Positions 1 to 23,171 of a stretch of DNA of 64,000 nucleotides are shown here, piece by piece. The stretch is from NCBI GenBank assembly GCA_037039925.1, contig JAXRKP010000008.1, positions 321,001 to 385,000 on the forward strand. Direction: 5' to 3'. The notes beneath the pieces are model-generated. The model was given only the letters and a program-made list of their open reading frames with translations, was not told the DNA's origin and made no database searches. Positions within the stretch are counted from its first letter, which is position 1, and each line of letters starts with the position of its first letter. Source of the DNA: Doris montereyensis (taxonomy: Eukaryota; Mollusca; Gastropoda; Nudibranchia; Dorididae). The translations under genes and the position numbers were made by a program.

Positions 1-285
1 ATCTCTAATAGCCGTGGGCTTATAAATTTCCAACTTTCTAGTAGCTTTTCATGCCTTTTATGCACTAGGAGGCCTACTCCTGCTCTAGCTCTATCTTTGA
101 CATCTACTCCTGAGAAGATTAAAATATGATTCGGTCCTACATTTTCTATTCCTTGTCCTTTTTTTCTTTGTTTCTGTAATGGCCAAAATATCTACTTTGA
201 ATTTTTCCATTTCTTCAACTAATTCTAACTCTTTTCCATTTATTGCCCTAACATTCCATGTTCCAAAAATTACAGTCTGTGTTTG
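1..285 (-). mobile_element. LINE endonuclease fragment (degraded)
   Basis: Read on the minus strand, this is the N-terminal part of a non-LTR retrotransposon AP-like endonuclease. It shows GTWNVRA, then DILAITETKKK, then RARAGVGLLVHKR. GTWNVR and the (I)TET motif are hallmarks of LINE endonucleases. The reading frame shifts by one base at a homopolymer at 159-165, so the copy is not coding. The element continues off the left edge of the window. It lies in what is probably an intron of the KIF15 gene, whose later exons would be further left. Confidence 0.75.
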
Positions 286-427
286 TTTCCAAGTTCATCT
301 TCCAAAGATCAAGCCGGTTATATTTCTTTTACTTCTCTGAATCAGGTTGTTTTGGATAAGCAGGGGATTAGCCCACTGTACCCTAGGTAGATGGTGGGGC
401 TGCCACTTTGAGGCCCCCTACCAGGCC

Positions 428-561
428 TTGTTATTTTCTGTCAGGGTTAACTCCCTTACCCTTTGGTCAGTCAAGACCAGCCTGCAAGGCAGCAGGTTGT
501 TTTCTTTCAGGGCTAACTCCTTAGCCTTTGGTCAGCCAAGACCTGCCTGCGAGGCAGCAGG
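428..561. repeat. Two-copy tandem repeat of about 67 bp
   Basis: Copy 1 is 428-496 and copy 2 is 497-561. Both run from a TTGTTxTTxT start through a TTTGGTCAG core to AGGCAGCAGG. The copies differ by a few substitutions and small gaps. It sits on the 5' side of the LINE endonuclease fragment (minus strand) and may belong to that element's 5' region. Confidence 0.6.
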
Positions 562-654
562 AGACTCGTGGAGGGCGGGATCATCTACTCCCCGTACATC
601 TACTGCCCAGACAAATTCTACACAATTTTCTAAAATGACACATTTAGTCTGTGA

Positions 655-825
655 CATTGATGGCCGAGAGGTTAGGTGCAAATGGGTACAAGCACTAGCT
701 TGGAAGTAAAAACCTGTGTCAGACTAGCATCCTGTCCAGGAGGTGATTATTATCCCCCTGTTCCGCTTCACGTGATTGAAACGGGATAAGCTCTATGGGC
801 CGTAACAGCCTTGAAGGAACTTTTC
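655..825 (+). mobile_element. tRNA-derived SINE, family S1 (internally deleted copy)
   Basis: The tRNA-like A-box segment (TGGCCGAGAGGTTAGG) is fused directly to the body (TGCAAATGGGTACAAGCACT) with the B-box part missing. The family tail GGGCCGTAACAGCCTTGAAG is present. The element ends about 20 bp from the donor of the last recognised KIF15 exon, in antisense orientation to that gene. Confidence 0.75.
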
Positions 826-847
826 TTCACATATCTAGTCCACAAAC

Positions 848-12203
<11,356 letters not shown>

Positions 12204-12663
12204 CTTGATTGAGTCACCTTCACTTGAATTACTGTATGACCAAATAGATGTAATAACAAAGAAAAGAAATGAAAATTTATTGTTAATGTTCACAAATTCT
12301 TGTGAAATTTATCACCACCAGTGACTGAAAACAAAGCATTGGTCACAAGTAATACCATTTTGACACATTTGTTCACAAAAGATGACTTTAAAATTGGTCT
12401 TTTATTTCAAGAGATTCAGTGCTTATAGTGATAAAAATGCACAAAAAGAATAGGTTTGAACTCTATATACACAGAAAAAAGTAACAAGAACAGATCATTT
12501 TGTGATCTCAGTTTAAATCCTTCGTCCAACAATAGAGTAAAATATGTATAATTCTGAGTTGGTCGTTTTTTGTTCGCCAAAGGCTCTGTAGCCAGTATAC
12601 TAAAAAAAATAACCATATTGTACACGTGTAGGTTCTAAGTGACCAAAAGATCATTTTCATTGT

Positions 12664-12775
12664 AATTGAAATTTACCCCGTCCACTCTCGGGGTGACCTC
12701 CGGGTGAATTAAGAGGAAACAGCAAAAGACAAAAAATAAATGAAAGAGTAAAAGGAAAGAAGTAACCCCAGTATC
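12664..12775 (-). mobile_element. SINE-like repeat, family S3
   Basis: The minus strand carries TACTTCTTTCCTTTTACTCT, GCTGTTTCCTCTTAATTCAC and GTGGACGGGGTAAATTTCAA. It is in sense orientation to KIF15 if that gene's first exon lies upstream. Confidence 0.85.
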
Positions 12776-14100
12776 AAATACTAACTCAATCTAATAATTG
12801 TACTTGGTATCATCCGGGGTATAAATATGAGCCTCAAATAACAAATTTTACAAAAAATAATTAACTCTCCGAGTGCTTGCCTTTTTAAAAAAGCAAACCT
12901 TTGCGTGCTGGGCTTTCAAAAAAAATATCATCCCTAGTAATATTAGAATAAATAGACCAAACTTTCAGGAGAAGTTTGTCATCTATTTATGTTTATTACA
13001 AGTGAGTGTCTTAGAACTTTGTATTTCTAACAAACGGTTTGAATGTTATGGTCACTTTTTGGAAAACAAAAAAACCCATCCGAACAAGACAGAAACTGTG
13101 ACATAATAGGGAAGGACTTCCGTAGTCGAGGTACCACCCAAGGGACATAATAAAGAGGGTTTATTTTGAAGGGGTGAGATAAAAAGTTGGGGCTTGGTTT
13201 TTCTGGGGGATAAAGAAAGAAGGAAAAAAAGGAAAATAAAGAGTTAGTGGGAGGAGCTATTTTGAATGTGGGCCAATCATGGATCATGTGGCAGTATTGC
13301 GACAATGGATGTCCTGGACTGAGGACTATAACGACAACGGCCAGAACATGCCGGAGAAACGCATAGCAAGAGCTTTGTTGCTAGGTATTTCCTGTTGCTA
13401 GGCATTCCAGTAGAGTAAGCAGGGAAAAAATCCTAAATTTCATGTTGCCGACAGTGAAACCAGTGAGAAAGAAAGAAGATGGCCGCTGCGTGCAGACTGT
13501 AGGCTCGACTCGGTATTTCTCTATGGATTATTGTGTCTAAAAACTACTTTTTTTCTCACTGAAATATGCTAGAATAAATTGTAAAGAGATGGCTTGATAA
13601 GTATTATCTTTACTTTTTATATTGAATTAAAGTCACCAGCAAAAAAAACCCGGTACCCGATCATGGAAGTCCTACCCTTAATAGAAGATTTACAGTAAAA
13701 CTGAGGTGGGGAGCTTGGGGTGCGGCGATGGTACAACTGTTTACTCAGCCAACGTGTGAAAACTTGAGGAAAAAAATGCTTGAACTTTTAGGATTAGTCA
13801 ATCAAAGCCAAAATGTAATGCTGTACATCTACCAATCTTACTAAGTGGCTTGGTAAACTGCGGTTATACCTGTGGGGGTATATGCAGAGTGGGAGTTCAC
13901 TTCGGGTTACTACTTAGTTACTGTAGTGTAAGTGGTAATGAATGGTACAATACAGATAATCGTCTGATAGTAGTGATACACTGATAGTGATAGTCACATT
14001 GGTGTCAATGGGAGTCCTATTGAAAATGGAACAAATTATGTAAAATCTAGATTAAACAGCTTGACCGTACCTCATTGTGATGTGAATTTTTTGTAAGGCA
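12776..14100. other. No recognisable gene; possible promoter-like stretch
   Basis: No exon or known repeat was recognised. 13260-13490 is less AT-rich than its surroundings. It contains TTTGAA at 13261-13266, a CCAAT box at 13273-13277 and AAGATGGCCGC (YY1-like) at 13476-13486. This is where the promoter and initiator exon of KIF15 might lie, but I found no convincing exon. Confidence 0.3.
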
Positions 14101-14151
14101 ATAAACTGAAGTAGATTTAACTGTCGGCCTCTCTGATTTGGAAAGTAAGTT

Positions 14152-14565
14152 GTGAAACACAACAATCAATCGGACCGTCAGACGGCAGAGAACAACATAA
14201 AAGAACCACAGAGTACTTTAAAACTGAAGCTTTGGCCGAAAATCAAACATAAAAGGAATATACGTCGATTCTGTTTTATTTCTCCGATTTTAAACCACAA
14301 AAGGAACGGCAGACAGATTATAATTGATCTCCGTGGCCTTTCAACTTTGGACACAGCCCAGGGATCTTCATCTTTGAATTTTCACACCGTTCGCGGTAGA
14401 GAATCGCTACGACTAAAAGGAAACAAAATACTAGTATTGAGTATTTACTTCTATATCAAAACATCCTTGTATGAAACATTTTCAACGGGACTCTGGGCAG
14501 TATATCAGACATTCCTGACGATCTTTTCCAATAATGTTTCAATCAGTGATTATTTAACAAAGTGA
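14152..14565 (+). other. Unidentified open reading frame, possibly LINE 5' sequence
   Basis: An open frame of 137 codons with a basic N-terminal half (KIKHKRNIRRFCFISP). It lies about 550 bp upstream of a recognisable LINE endonuclease segment on the same strand. It may belong to the 5' part of that LINE. No motif supports a cellular function. Confidence 0.25.
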
Positions 14566-15089
14566 TAATTAAAAGACGGCATATACTGATCGTTACATCC
14601 TTCAAATCAATGATATATGTACATGTATGAAAAAGATACATGTATCGCCGAAAGATTGTCTTTTACATAAAAAAATATGTAATCGATTACAATATTTCTA
14701 TAATTTATTAAAATTGTGCATTTTCTTCAACAAGGAATAAATCAATTTCATATTTGGGTACAGGCTCTTATCGGCAGTTTTATTTCAATTTGTTGCTACG
14801 AGTCACGAACAAACATCTTATTAGGGTACATCATACATGTATATAACTTGAAAGACAACCTGGGAAGGGGAATCGTGTAAATTTTCGAAGGAGAATGTGT
14901 TATGATTTTATGAATATGAGAAATGGGTGGCTTAAATCTCTCTAACGTGATCTTTGGCCTTACGACACAAGTGCCTGCTAGAGTCAAAATGATGAATAAT
15001 GACATTTAAAAAAATTGAAGCCCCGTAAGAACAAAAACGAGACAAAATACAAAGGAATAGACAGAATAAAATCATTGGGAATGCAAAAT

Positions 15090-16290
15090 TGCATTAAGAA
15101 GCATACACTAAATCTTTCAAAACCTCGACCGTGGAATTGCTCTTTACGCCAAGAACAACCCCATTGAAGAATTCATTTTCATTGACTGCATCTTGCATGG
15201 TAGAAATTTAATCTTCATTGGACTGAGTTTATCGAAGTCCGTCAAGATAAAGCCAATAACATTAAACTAAATGAACATCGGCTACTAATCAGTTCTTCAA
15301 TAATGTAAAAAGCATCTTTCAAGACGGTCAGATGTGTTACCCGTAAAAATCCAAGTTTACTTGACTTAGTGTTCTCAAACACAGAAGTCAATAAATGAAA
15401 TTACCATAGATGTTGGAGGAGAAAAAATTTAACAGATCTATGAGAGACGCCTGATTTGTCCGGTACAATTTTTGCCTGATTTAAAGAAGGAAATTTTTAG
15501 TCCATTTGAAAAACTAATCAACATTTATTACAATGATGACGCTAAATAGTAACATACATAATATTACAAAGACCAACGAACAAAAAAAAATTGGATGAAT
15601 AAGTCAAATTGAGAAATAAACACATGTATTTCAAACTTACGAAACAAGAATGGCAATGTAAATAATGGGTTGTGGCCTTATCACATAAATCTCAGTCAAG
15701 GGACAAGTATTGAATGGATAAGAGCTTTTTTCAGACCAAAACGTTTTGGTTGGAGCCGAATCCATCTGTCAAACGTGGCAAGCGGAATACCACAATGAAG
15801 TGTTCTATGTCCATTTTTGGAATTGTGGTACAATAAAGTTCACCCCTTGCAGACGACACACACATTTTCGAGAAGTGACAACCATGAACAAACAAGAATA
15901 TTTCAAGATGGCCTGAACAGACTTAAAGACTCGTCAGACCAGTGGCTTTTACGCTTCCACCAAGAAACATGTACTAATGTGAGATGGATAAGCTCAAATG
16001 CCATTTATTTGAGACGGGTAAAATGACTCGATCGATTTGTCCGAAGGCAGCGTCGAGAATGACCTCATATAGACAACTACCGTCTTTCAAAGAATATTTT
16101 ACACCCAAAGCAAACATAATTGTTGGAGTCTGATCGTTTGACCTTCTGACGGAAGAAACAATTTCACAAAAAATAGTAATCATCTGTAGTCCAAAACCTT
16201 TAGAGAACGTCCAACACAGAGCTGCAGAGAAACCTTTAAAGATCCTAGACGACTCGCCACTTTTCTACTATCTACTCTGAGACAGACGAG
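15090..16290 (+). mobile_element. CR1/L2-like LINE remnant: endonuclease and reverse transcriptase pieces
   Basis: Endonuclease pieces: RGIALYAKNN near 15130-15160 and NPSLLDLVFSNTEVN near 15343-15390. Reverse transcriptase pieces follow: GTSIEWIRAFF and ASGIPQ near 15705-15800, then DGLNRLKDSSDQWLLRFH near 15909-15965 and ENVQHRAAEK near 16209-16240. The order matches CR1/L2-type LINEs. Only about 300 bp separate endonuclease and reverse transcriptase, the YADD catalytic box is not intact, and stops and frameshifts are frequent, so the copy is dead and internally deleted. Confidence 0.7.
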
Positions 16291-16869
16291 GACATACATT
16301 AATACTGAAAAACCCAAAAAACCGGTATCTAAAGGCTGAACAACCAGACAGACAGATTTAAAACTACACAGGACATACAGATTACAGAAAAAAAGTGGAA
16401 ACAACACGGAATAACCCCAAAACAGTAATAAGATTCTGACACTTTCTGGGCGAAACCTAAGCTCCACAAATGACAGAGGTGATGGTTCGAATCCATTGAT
16501 ACCCAAACACAAAACTTGATAGACCCTTTACATTTCTATTTTAGAGAGGCGATGCTTCGAATATATTGATACCCAAAAGATAGAAAGATAGCTATGAAAC
16601 CTCACGAATCGATTTTTTTCGAGAAACTCCTTAGGTGGCAAATCACTAGGTCCCGTTTTCACAACACTCTGTGCAGTTAAAGATCCACTGGCTGTTCAAG
16701 GCATCCAAAATTTTAACAAAAATCCTACCAAAAAACCCGAAATCACCTTATTCAAAATGATGTCTCATTTTGAATACTTAATGTTTATTGGGCCCCAAAA
16801 AAACTTTTCAGAAAGGGTTAACTTGTCACAATGGACCTAAGGGTTGTCTTATGTTCTCCAAGCAATCTG

Positions 16870-17250
16870 TTTTCACTATTAGCAGCACTAGTCTGCTGAT
16901 TCCATAGAACTGTTGTTTGGCATACACTTCGACCAATTTTTTGCCCATTTATTCAATAAACTTACTGCCTCAGGTCCTCTTTTTTCGGTCAGAAGACTGA
17001 TGTTTGAAAGTCGAGTTAAATATCAACAATCAAAACAATGCAGCCAGATAACCTCCATGTTTTCTTTGACTTGCAAAATCAAAGCCATTAAACATCTGTT
17101 TCTCTTTATCTATAATGACTAGAACATCACTACTGATAGAGACTTCGGCCTCTTCAACTAATGGTCTGAACCACACCAACGGAGACGGACGAAAAAGAAT
17201 ACAAATGTCTTGATAGTTTGCACAGCACCTCAGACTTTTTTTATCTTCCA
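16870..17250 (+). mobile_element. Second copy of a LINE 3' segment (degraded)
   Basis: It resembles 18050-18260: CTGTTGTTTGGCAT, then ACAATGCAGCCAGATxxCC, then CACTACTGATAGAG, a GAAAAAGAATACAAATGTCT block and GCACAGCACCT occur in the same order. This indicates two copies of the same LINE 3' region about 1.05 kb apart. Confidence 0.55.
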
Positions 17251-17280
17251 TAAATTTACATGTACAATCGTACAATATCT

Positions 17281-17288
<8 letters not shown>

Positions 17289-17332
<44 letters not shown>

Positions 17333-17437
17333 CCTCCTCTCTCTCTCTCTCTGTCTCTGTCTCTCTCTGTCTCTCTCTCTCTCTGTCTCTGTTTCTGTCT
17401 GTCTCTCTCTGTCTCTGTCTCTGTCTCTGTCTCTGTC

Positions 17438-17496
<59 letters not shown>
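17289..17496. repeat. (CT)n grading into (CTGT)n
   Basis: Pure CT at 17289-17327, then mixed CT/GTCT, then about 13 units of CTGT at 17441-17496. It interrupts the LINE debris. Confidence 0.95.
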
Positions 17497-17989
17497 GCCT
17501 TGATTGCAGGGAGAAAATCTTGAGAAAACATTAAGACATCAATTTAAAAAAAGCATTCTCTAACGCCTCCAGTGTTGTCTTGAGTGAGAAAAAATTTAAC
17601 AGATCTTCTTTTGGGTTTTGTCCTAAAACCAACAACAACAAAACAAAAGCCACATAATACTCCAAAGAAGTCAAAAGTATTCCGAACAAAACAATGTAGT
17701 GGCCTGGGCAGTATAGTAGTGGTTTGGCCATCGACATCTGTCTTGGTTGTGCACTTGATTATGGCCACGGTTTTGTTGTCACCCGTGAACACATTGGCGG
17801 AGTCGATAATACTCATATTATTTTACTGTTTGTCAAAATAGTAATCAAGTCCCCTTTTGCAGAAACCATGCATTTTTCCTTAACTCTACGGACCTTAATT
17901 AAAAAAAGAAATTGAGGCTCCGTAAAAAATAAATGAAACAACACACCCCAAAACTAATAAAAAAACCTCAGAGCAAATCACTAACGTTT

Positions 17990-18360
17990 TCTTTGAGAAA
18001 ATTGATTCCATCCTTCGAGATGCTACAAAAAAAAACTCCAAAAACTTGAGTTCTCCAAGCTTGACTATTGTAATTCCCTGTTGTTTGGCATCCCGCAAAG
18101 AAAAACAAATAAGACTTCAAGTCATTCAAACAATGCAGCCAGATGCTCCTAAAAACGAAAATGTATCCCCACTACTGATAGAACTTTTACTGGTCAACAG
18201 CCGAAAAAGAATAAAATGTCTTGATGGCACAGCACCTAGTTATCTTCAAAATCTTTTAAATATCTACAAGCCTGGTCGAACATTAAGATCGCTCGCCGAT
18301 ACTTCTACTCTAATACTCCCAAAAGTAAAACTAGTGCTGGTTCACGATCTTTTGAGAGAA
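17990..18360 (+). mobile_element. LINE 3' reverse-transcriptase tail remnant
   Basis: It shows SKLDYCNSLLFGIPQRK (with a frame break) near 18055-18105, then LDGTAPSYLQNLLNIYKPGR and TLRSLADTS at 18215-18305. LDYCNxLLFGxP and NGTAPxYLxxLL are standard C-terminal motifs of CR1/L2-like LINE ORF2 proteins. The frame open from 18046 to 18498 is this remnant running into GA-rich DNA, not a gene. Confidence 0.8.
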
Positions 18361-18389
18361 ATTGAGTCATTAATTCCACACAGTTTTAG

Positions 18390-18482
18390 TTGGGGGAGAG
18401 GGGAGAGAGGGAGGGAGAGAGGAGAGGGAGAGAGAGAGAAAGGGAGGGAAGGAGGAGAGAGGGAGAGGGAGAGGGAGAGGCT
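18390..18482. repeat. GA-rich simple repeat
   Basis: Irregular GGGAGAGA-type purine tract on the + strand, fused to the LINE tail. Confidence 0.9.
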
Positions 18483-18570
18483 TATCCTACACATTTAAAG
18501 TTACCAGCAGTATAAAAATAAACACAAACAAATATTGTGAGAATTCAATAATCTCTCAGAGAAAAATATC

Positions 18571-18576
18571 TTTATT
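18571..18576 (-). terminator. Possible polyadenylation signal AATAAA (minus strand)
   Basis: AATAAA on the minus strand about 185 bp beyond the stop of the putative terminal exon at 18761-18807. It is only suggestive in AT-rich DNA. Confidence 0.3.
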
Positions 18577-18760
18577 TCTCAATTTGCTTTACAAAACTTT
18601 AAAGTCAATATCAATAAAACTATATAACAACATGAAAATCAAGTTTATTAACAATGCAACTGTCTTCAAGTATACTGTAACAAAGAAATTGGTACATTAT
18701 CATTAACATAAACAGAAATCATGCATAAAACTTCTTCTTCCTCCCATGTGTTGTATTTGT

Positions 18761-18807
18761 CTACCACATTTGCCTCATCACTACCATTAGGTCACCAGAG
18801 TTGTGCT
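18761..18807 (-). CDS. Putative terminal exon of an unidentified gene
   Basis: After the strong acceptor TTTTTTTAG it reads (x)HNSGDLMVVMRQMW and stops at TAG (18761-18763). A polyadenylation signal follows downstream. I do not recognise the protein. It could also be chance. Confidence 0.25.
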
Positions 18808-18890
18808 CTAAAAAAAGAAAGATTTATTTTAACCCATTGGGGTGATGTCCTGTCCAAATAGCAATCTTGTATTGTTTGCCCCCTTCAGAA

Positions 18891-20260
18891 CCTAGGAAAA
18901 TGATTCAACTTTCTAAATGCCTCAAGACCTGAAATAAACTTAGCTCAACCACAACAAAGTGAATCAACAAATAATAGAAATGCTGTTGCTGAAAGAAATC
19001 AGTCAAGAAATTGAAAGTACACTGTACAAAAGAGAGTGTAAACTTTCATGATATGAGACATGAAAAATTTATCTCTCGTTCATTTTTTTTTTTGCAAGGC
19101 AATGTCAGCAAAAAAGGAAAAGGCATTTGAACAAAATCGCTTGCACAGTGATGAGGAATGCAAAGTTGGCAAATCTTTCAGTTTTTAATTTAGAGAATAC
19201 TACCACTACTACTGTTCTGTTGAAAACAAATCAGCCATGGACCAAATTTACGGACAGTAAAAAAAAGGTTTTGCGATATGCATAGCAATGAACAAATTGA
19301 AATAAATGTTTCAAATAAAATTAGATACATAAATCTTTGTCAACACTGATATTTTGATCATAATATTATGTATTGTTGATTTATGCCAATAGATTTGGCA
19401 TATATCGATATGTTATTTGCAGAGGATAATCTTTGGTAGCAATATATACTATAAACATGCAGTTGCTCAGTATCATATCATATCATGTCATTTTACCTTT
19501 AAATGTCTCAATAATCTTAATACAATCATGGAGTTTTGCACATTCATTCATCATACAAATATTTTAAATTATGGAGATCCATATCAATGGTATTGTCAAA
19601 AGAATTAATACTTTACTTTTAGAATTTTTTTGTTTTGAACTGCAAACTGTTCCATGTTTTGACTCTTGTTATAATAAAAAAAAATTTGAGTCTAACAGAA
19701 GTAAAACTTTATGTAATATATATTTTGAATTTTGAGTAAAATTTACATGAGAAAAGTTGAAAAATTATTTTTTATTATAGCATAGAAATTATGCTATAAA
19801 TTCAAGTGAAATGTTATCATTGAGCATTCTTGTAAACAAAGATTAACGTCTTGTTTACATTGTGTTCAGGATTCAATTTTTAAATCAGATGTTTTACAAG
19901 TGAAAGAGAAGAAACCTCTAATTTTTATAAAGTGTGTGATTTAATGATGTATCACAGGATGAGAAAATTGCAACAGGGATGAACAAGCAGAAATCAAACC
20001 AACAAAATATTTGAAAATGTGAAAATCTTCATAAAGACAAAAAATTTGACCTAAGTTAGCATGGTATGAATTATAAAATCTTCACAAACTCCTAAAACAA
20101 AAACCCTGAACATTTTTTCTTGATAAATTCAATATCAATCATCCAAAAAATGTAATAGATGTTTTGAAAACCAAAAAGTCTATTTGAATGTAATACAAAA
20201 ATAAATCTGTCCTCTAATAAAGAGTGACAAAACTTAAAAAAAGAAAGAAAAAAAGTTCAT
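18891..20260. other. AT-rich intergenic or intronic DNA
   Basis: Mostly AT-rich with no known repeat recognised. A possible small exon (acceptor at 18892-18893, minus strand, reading GSEGGKQYKIAIWTGHHPNG) is weaker than the one at 20302-20421. Confidence 0.3.
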
Positions 20261-20301
20261 AATTATACTGAGAAACATTGATATGAGAAACGAGAACATA
20301 C

Positions 20302-20421
20302 CACAGTGTCATACTGATGATTCTGAAAAAATAAATCTGATAAAATGGCAGATCTGTTATTATAGCTTTGAACCAAATTCTGTTTTTTTGCATGATGCTG
20401 ACAAACCCACAGGATAATGTC
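20302..20421 (-). CDS. Putative internal exon of an unidentified gene (40 codons)
   Basis: Exactly 120 nt lie between a polypyrimidine-AAG acceptor and the consensus donor GTATGT, fully open in phase 0. It reads DIILWVCQHHAKKQNLVQ, then SYNNRSAILSDLFFQNHQ and YDTV. The composition looks like a globular or helical protein rather than translated repeat. No family is recognised. Together with 18761-18807 it may mark a small minus-strand gene between KIF15 and SDR39U1. Confidence 0.4.
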
Positions 20422-20529
20422 CTTAAAAAAAGAAAAAAGAAAAGAAAAAAAGAAGACACTCTCTTGATGACCTGACTCCCTTATATTCTGCAAAGGATAT
20501 ATGGAGAATGAAAAGTGATACATATCGAT

Positions 20530-21810
20530 AAATTTTTACTTAGGTTGGACTATCATTTGACTGAGGGAAATGCCTGACCTTTGGAGATACGGTACAGTCC
20601 AATCTAGGTCAAAATATGTATCATTACACCCCTTGTTATTATGAACTTGAATTAAGTGAAAAATGAGATCAAAACAAGACATAATTTAAAGAGATTATTA
20701 TTTGTCTCAAATTAAAGAACCCTTTTCTGTTAATGAAGGGAGGGGAAACCAATGTGCCATTTCAAACCAATCAGCTAGATCTAGTTCAAGGTCAAGGTAA
20801 GCGGACGGATGATTGAAATATCCTATGTCTGCTTTTTCTCTTTGACAATGCTAATGGAGTGTAATGATCATCATTATTGCAGGGTCATTCTTGCTCAAGT
20901 CAGTGACTGACATCTGGTAATTTCACGTGTGTATGGCAAAACACTTAAAAATAATATATCGGGATGAGTCATTTACACTAGGTTTAGAACAAGATAAAGC
21001 GATGTACTTCTGTTGAAAGCTTACCTCTGAAATTTAAGAGACTTTCAAAACTAAAGAAAAAAATTGTCACCTTACAAATAATAATAATTTGCACACGGAT
21101 ATCAATTCTTGAGACTAAATGTGGCTGTACCCTTTAAATTTTTGATGATGATAAATATTCCCTTTCAGAATAAAATATATCTTAATTCAACAAATGCACT
21201 ATTCTTGTGTTTAAAGAAAATAACTCTTTTTACACTAGTTTCAACATTTATGCAATGCAAGCTCATAACAATACAGTGGGACCCACTTAGATCTACACCT
21301 CGGGACCATGAGAAATTGTTGATCACAAGCAGGATTGATGTTATGTCCTTGTTCTGATAGTTGATCACAAACCAAGAATTGATGATGAAGTGTGTTAATT
21401 TCTCGTGGATTCAAAAGAGACAAACTATTGTCATTTGTATATTATAGGTTTGAGCGATTTATTATTCTAAAATCATTTCACTGTCAAATGATAATTTTCA
21501 TGCACAATTTCTACACAGTTCTATTTTAACTTGTTTGAACAATTCGCACCAGTCGTTAACCATTATGTAATAAATATTAAAGAACAAAACAAATAAAAAA
21601 TTCTAATAATTAAAAACGAAAAACATTTTCATGTGCCAAACATGCATAAAACACAATGCCTCTTTTATAACCAGATTTAAAGAGATCCGTTAAAATCTTT
21701 CAGCTTTGAACTATGCATAATACAAAAAAGAAATTGGAATCAAAAATCAAAATCTTGCCAGCAACATCAAACTTAAAATCAGATAGACAAATTATACACA
21801 ATATGTAATA
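20530..21810. other. No recognisable feature
   Basis: AT-rich DNA with no exon or repeat that I could support. The stretch next to 21820 is presumably the 3' UTR of the SDR39U1-like gene. Confidence 0.3.
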
Positions 21811-21819
21811 ACTTAATTT

Positions 21820-22226
21820 TTAGGACGCTAAGTCTTGACATGCAGACTCCACATCTGGAAATGTGTAATTATATCCCGACTCCATTGTTCTCTTGGGCAA
21901 AACGCACTGGCCTTGTAGCATGACATAAGCTGCTTCAGATCCAAATACTGTTTCAATCCATGAATGAAGGTAACGGGATGAGATGGGGCCGCCACAAAGC
22001 TGAGGCGTATGACTGGGTGAGCTGCTTGCTGCGGACAGGCAGGGGCGATGTACCTTTAAGATTCCAGTCACAGAATCGTGTTCTATGGCATGCCAAGGAT
22101 ACCTGCCATGTCATCAATGTGTATCCATGACAACCACTGTGACCAGACCCGATAGGACCTCCCGCACCTAGATAGAACGGAAGCTTGATGCTTTGTATCA
22201 TTCCTCCGTCATTTCAAGAACGACAC
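21820..22226 (-). pseudogene. SDR39U1: SDR39U1 last exon, at least five one-base frame breaks
   Basis: Successive frames give VVL, NDGGMIQSIKLPFYLGAGGP, WLSWIHIDDMAGIL, HAIEHDSVTGIL, QLTQSYASALWRPHLIPLP and VFGSEAAYVMLQGQ, then VLPKRTMESGYNYTFPDVES. All are colinear with human SDR39U1, including the family motif WIHIxDxAGI and the C-terminal L(L/M)xGQxVxPxRT block. No single frame reads through. Confidence 0.85.
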
Positions 22227-22599
22227 CTGAAAAAACCCCAACATAAACAGAAAGTTACTGATGTGTTATACGTTGATCTTCTGATATGGCCATCATACAA
22301 CGGAGATCAGAATGGGATAAACATTTTCCTTGCAACATTCATGTCACAATACAGTGATAACTGCTTATCTTCATATATCCAACATGATTTTATATCCTAT
22401 GTTAACTGAGTGGTATCACTGAATCAATACACACTGTATAGTAATACACTATAATACACTATAACCTGCCAGGGACAAAGTCAATGAGAGCAAGTCATTT
22501 CAGGTTCATCATTCCTTTAAATCTTATCATTATTAGAATCAGATAATCAGAATAATATTTTTGTAAATTTGATTTGATTTACCAACAACCACAACAAAG

Positions 22600-22872
22600 G
22601 TGATCTCAAGGTGTTTGGTAGGATTTTTAACTTTGCCCAGACTGCTATGTGAACAGCAAAGGGATCATTAATGTACACAGAGTGTTGTAATCTGCACACG
22701 TGACCTCCTTTTTATTGTCCGTCTCGATAGGACTATTTGTTAATCCACCTACCTGGACCAGGGGGAAGATTTTGCTTGAAAAAAAAGAGAAAATTTTTTT
22801 CAACCGTTGGGAGGGCTTGAACCCACTACATTTTGGTTGAGAGGTAGACACCTTGCATCTGGATTACTAGTC
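22600..22872 (-). mobile_element. tRNA-derived SINE, family S5
   Basis: On the minus strand a tRNA-like head has a perfect B box (GGGTTCAAGCCC), followed by a distinct body: GGTGGATTAACAAATAGTCC, GAGACGGACAATAAAAAGGA, GGTCACGTGTGCAGATTACA, TCTGTGTACATTAATGATCC and AAAAATCCTACCAAACACC. Only one copy was found in the window, in sense orientation to the SDR39U1-like gene. Confidence 0.7.
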
Positions 22873-23171
22873 CTCAGAATGTCCAAATAGCATCAGAATG
22901 ATAGATACACAATAAAATAGCTGCTGTAAAAAACATAATTTTAGTCTCAAAGGAGAGGGGTTCAAGGGCTGAATGCATTATTTGCTAGTCTAACTAACCC
23001 AGTCCACATGTTTATGGTACTCTCATCGTTCTGATCACCAGGGAAAATTTAAAAGAACGATGAATTAGAAACCACTCGCACTCATCAACTTTGTCCTTGA
23101 AACCAGTCAATGTTAAGTTGGCAGGTTATTATAGTAATAATACAACCTATTAGGTAATGTTACCATCTGGT

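Noticed and set aside
18046..18498. 150-codon open frame
   Set aside because: Its middle is a LINE ORF2 C-terminus (GTAPSYLQNLLN) and its end is GA-repeat; not a cellular gene.
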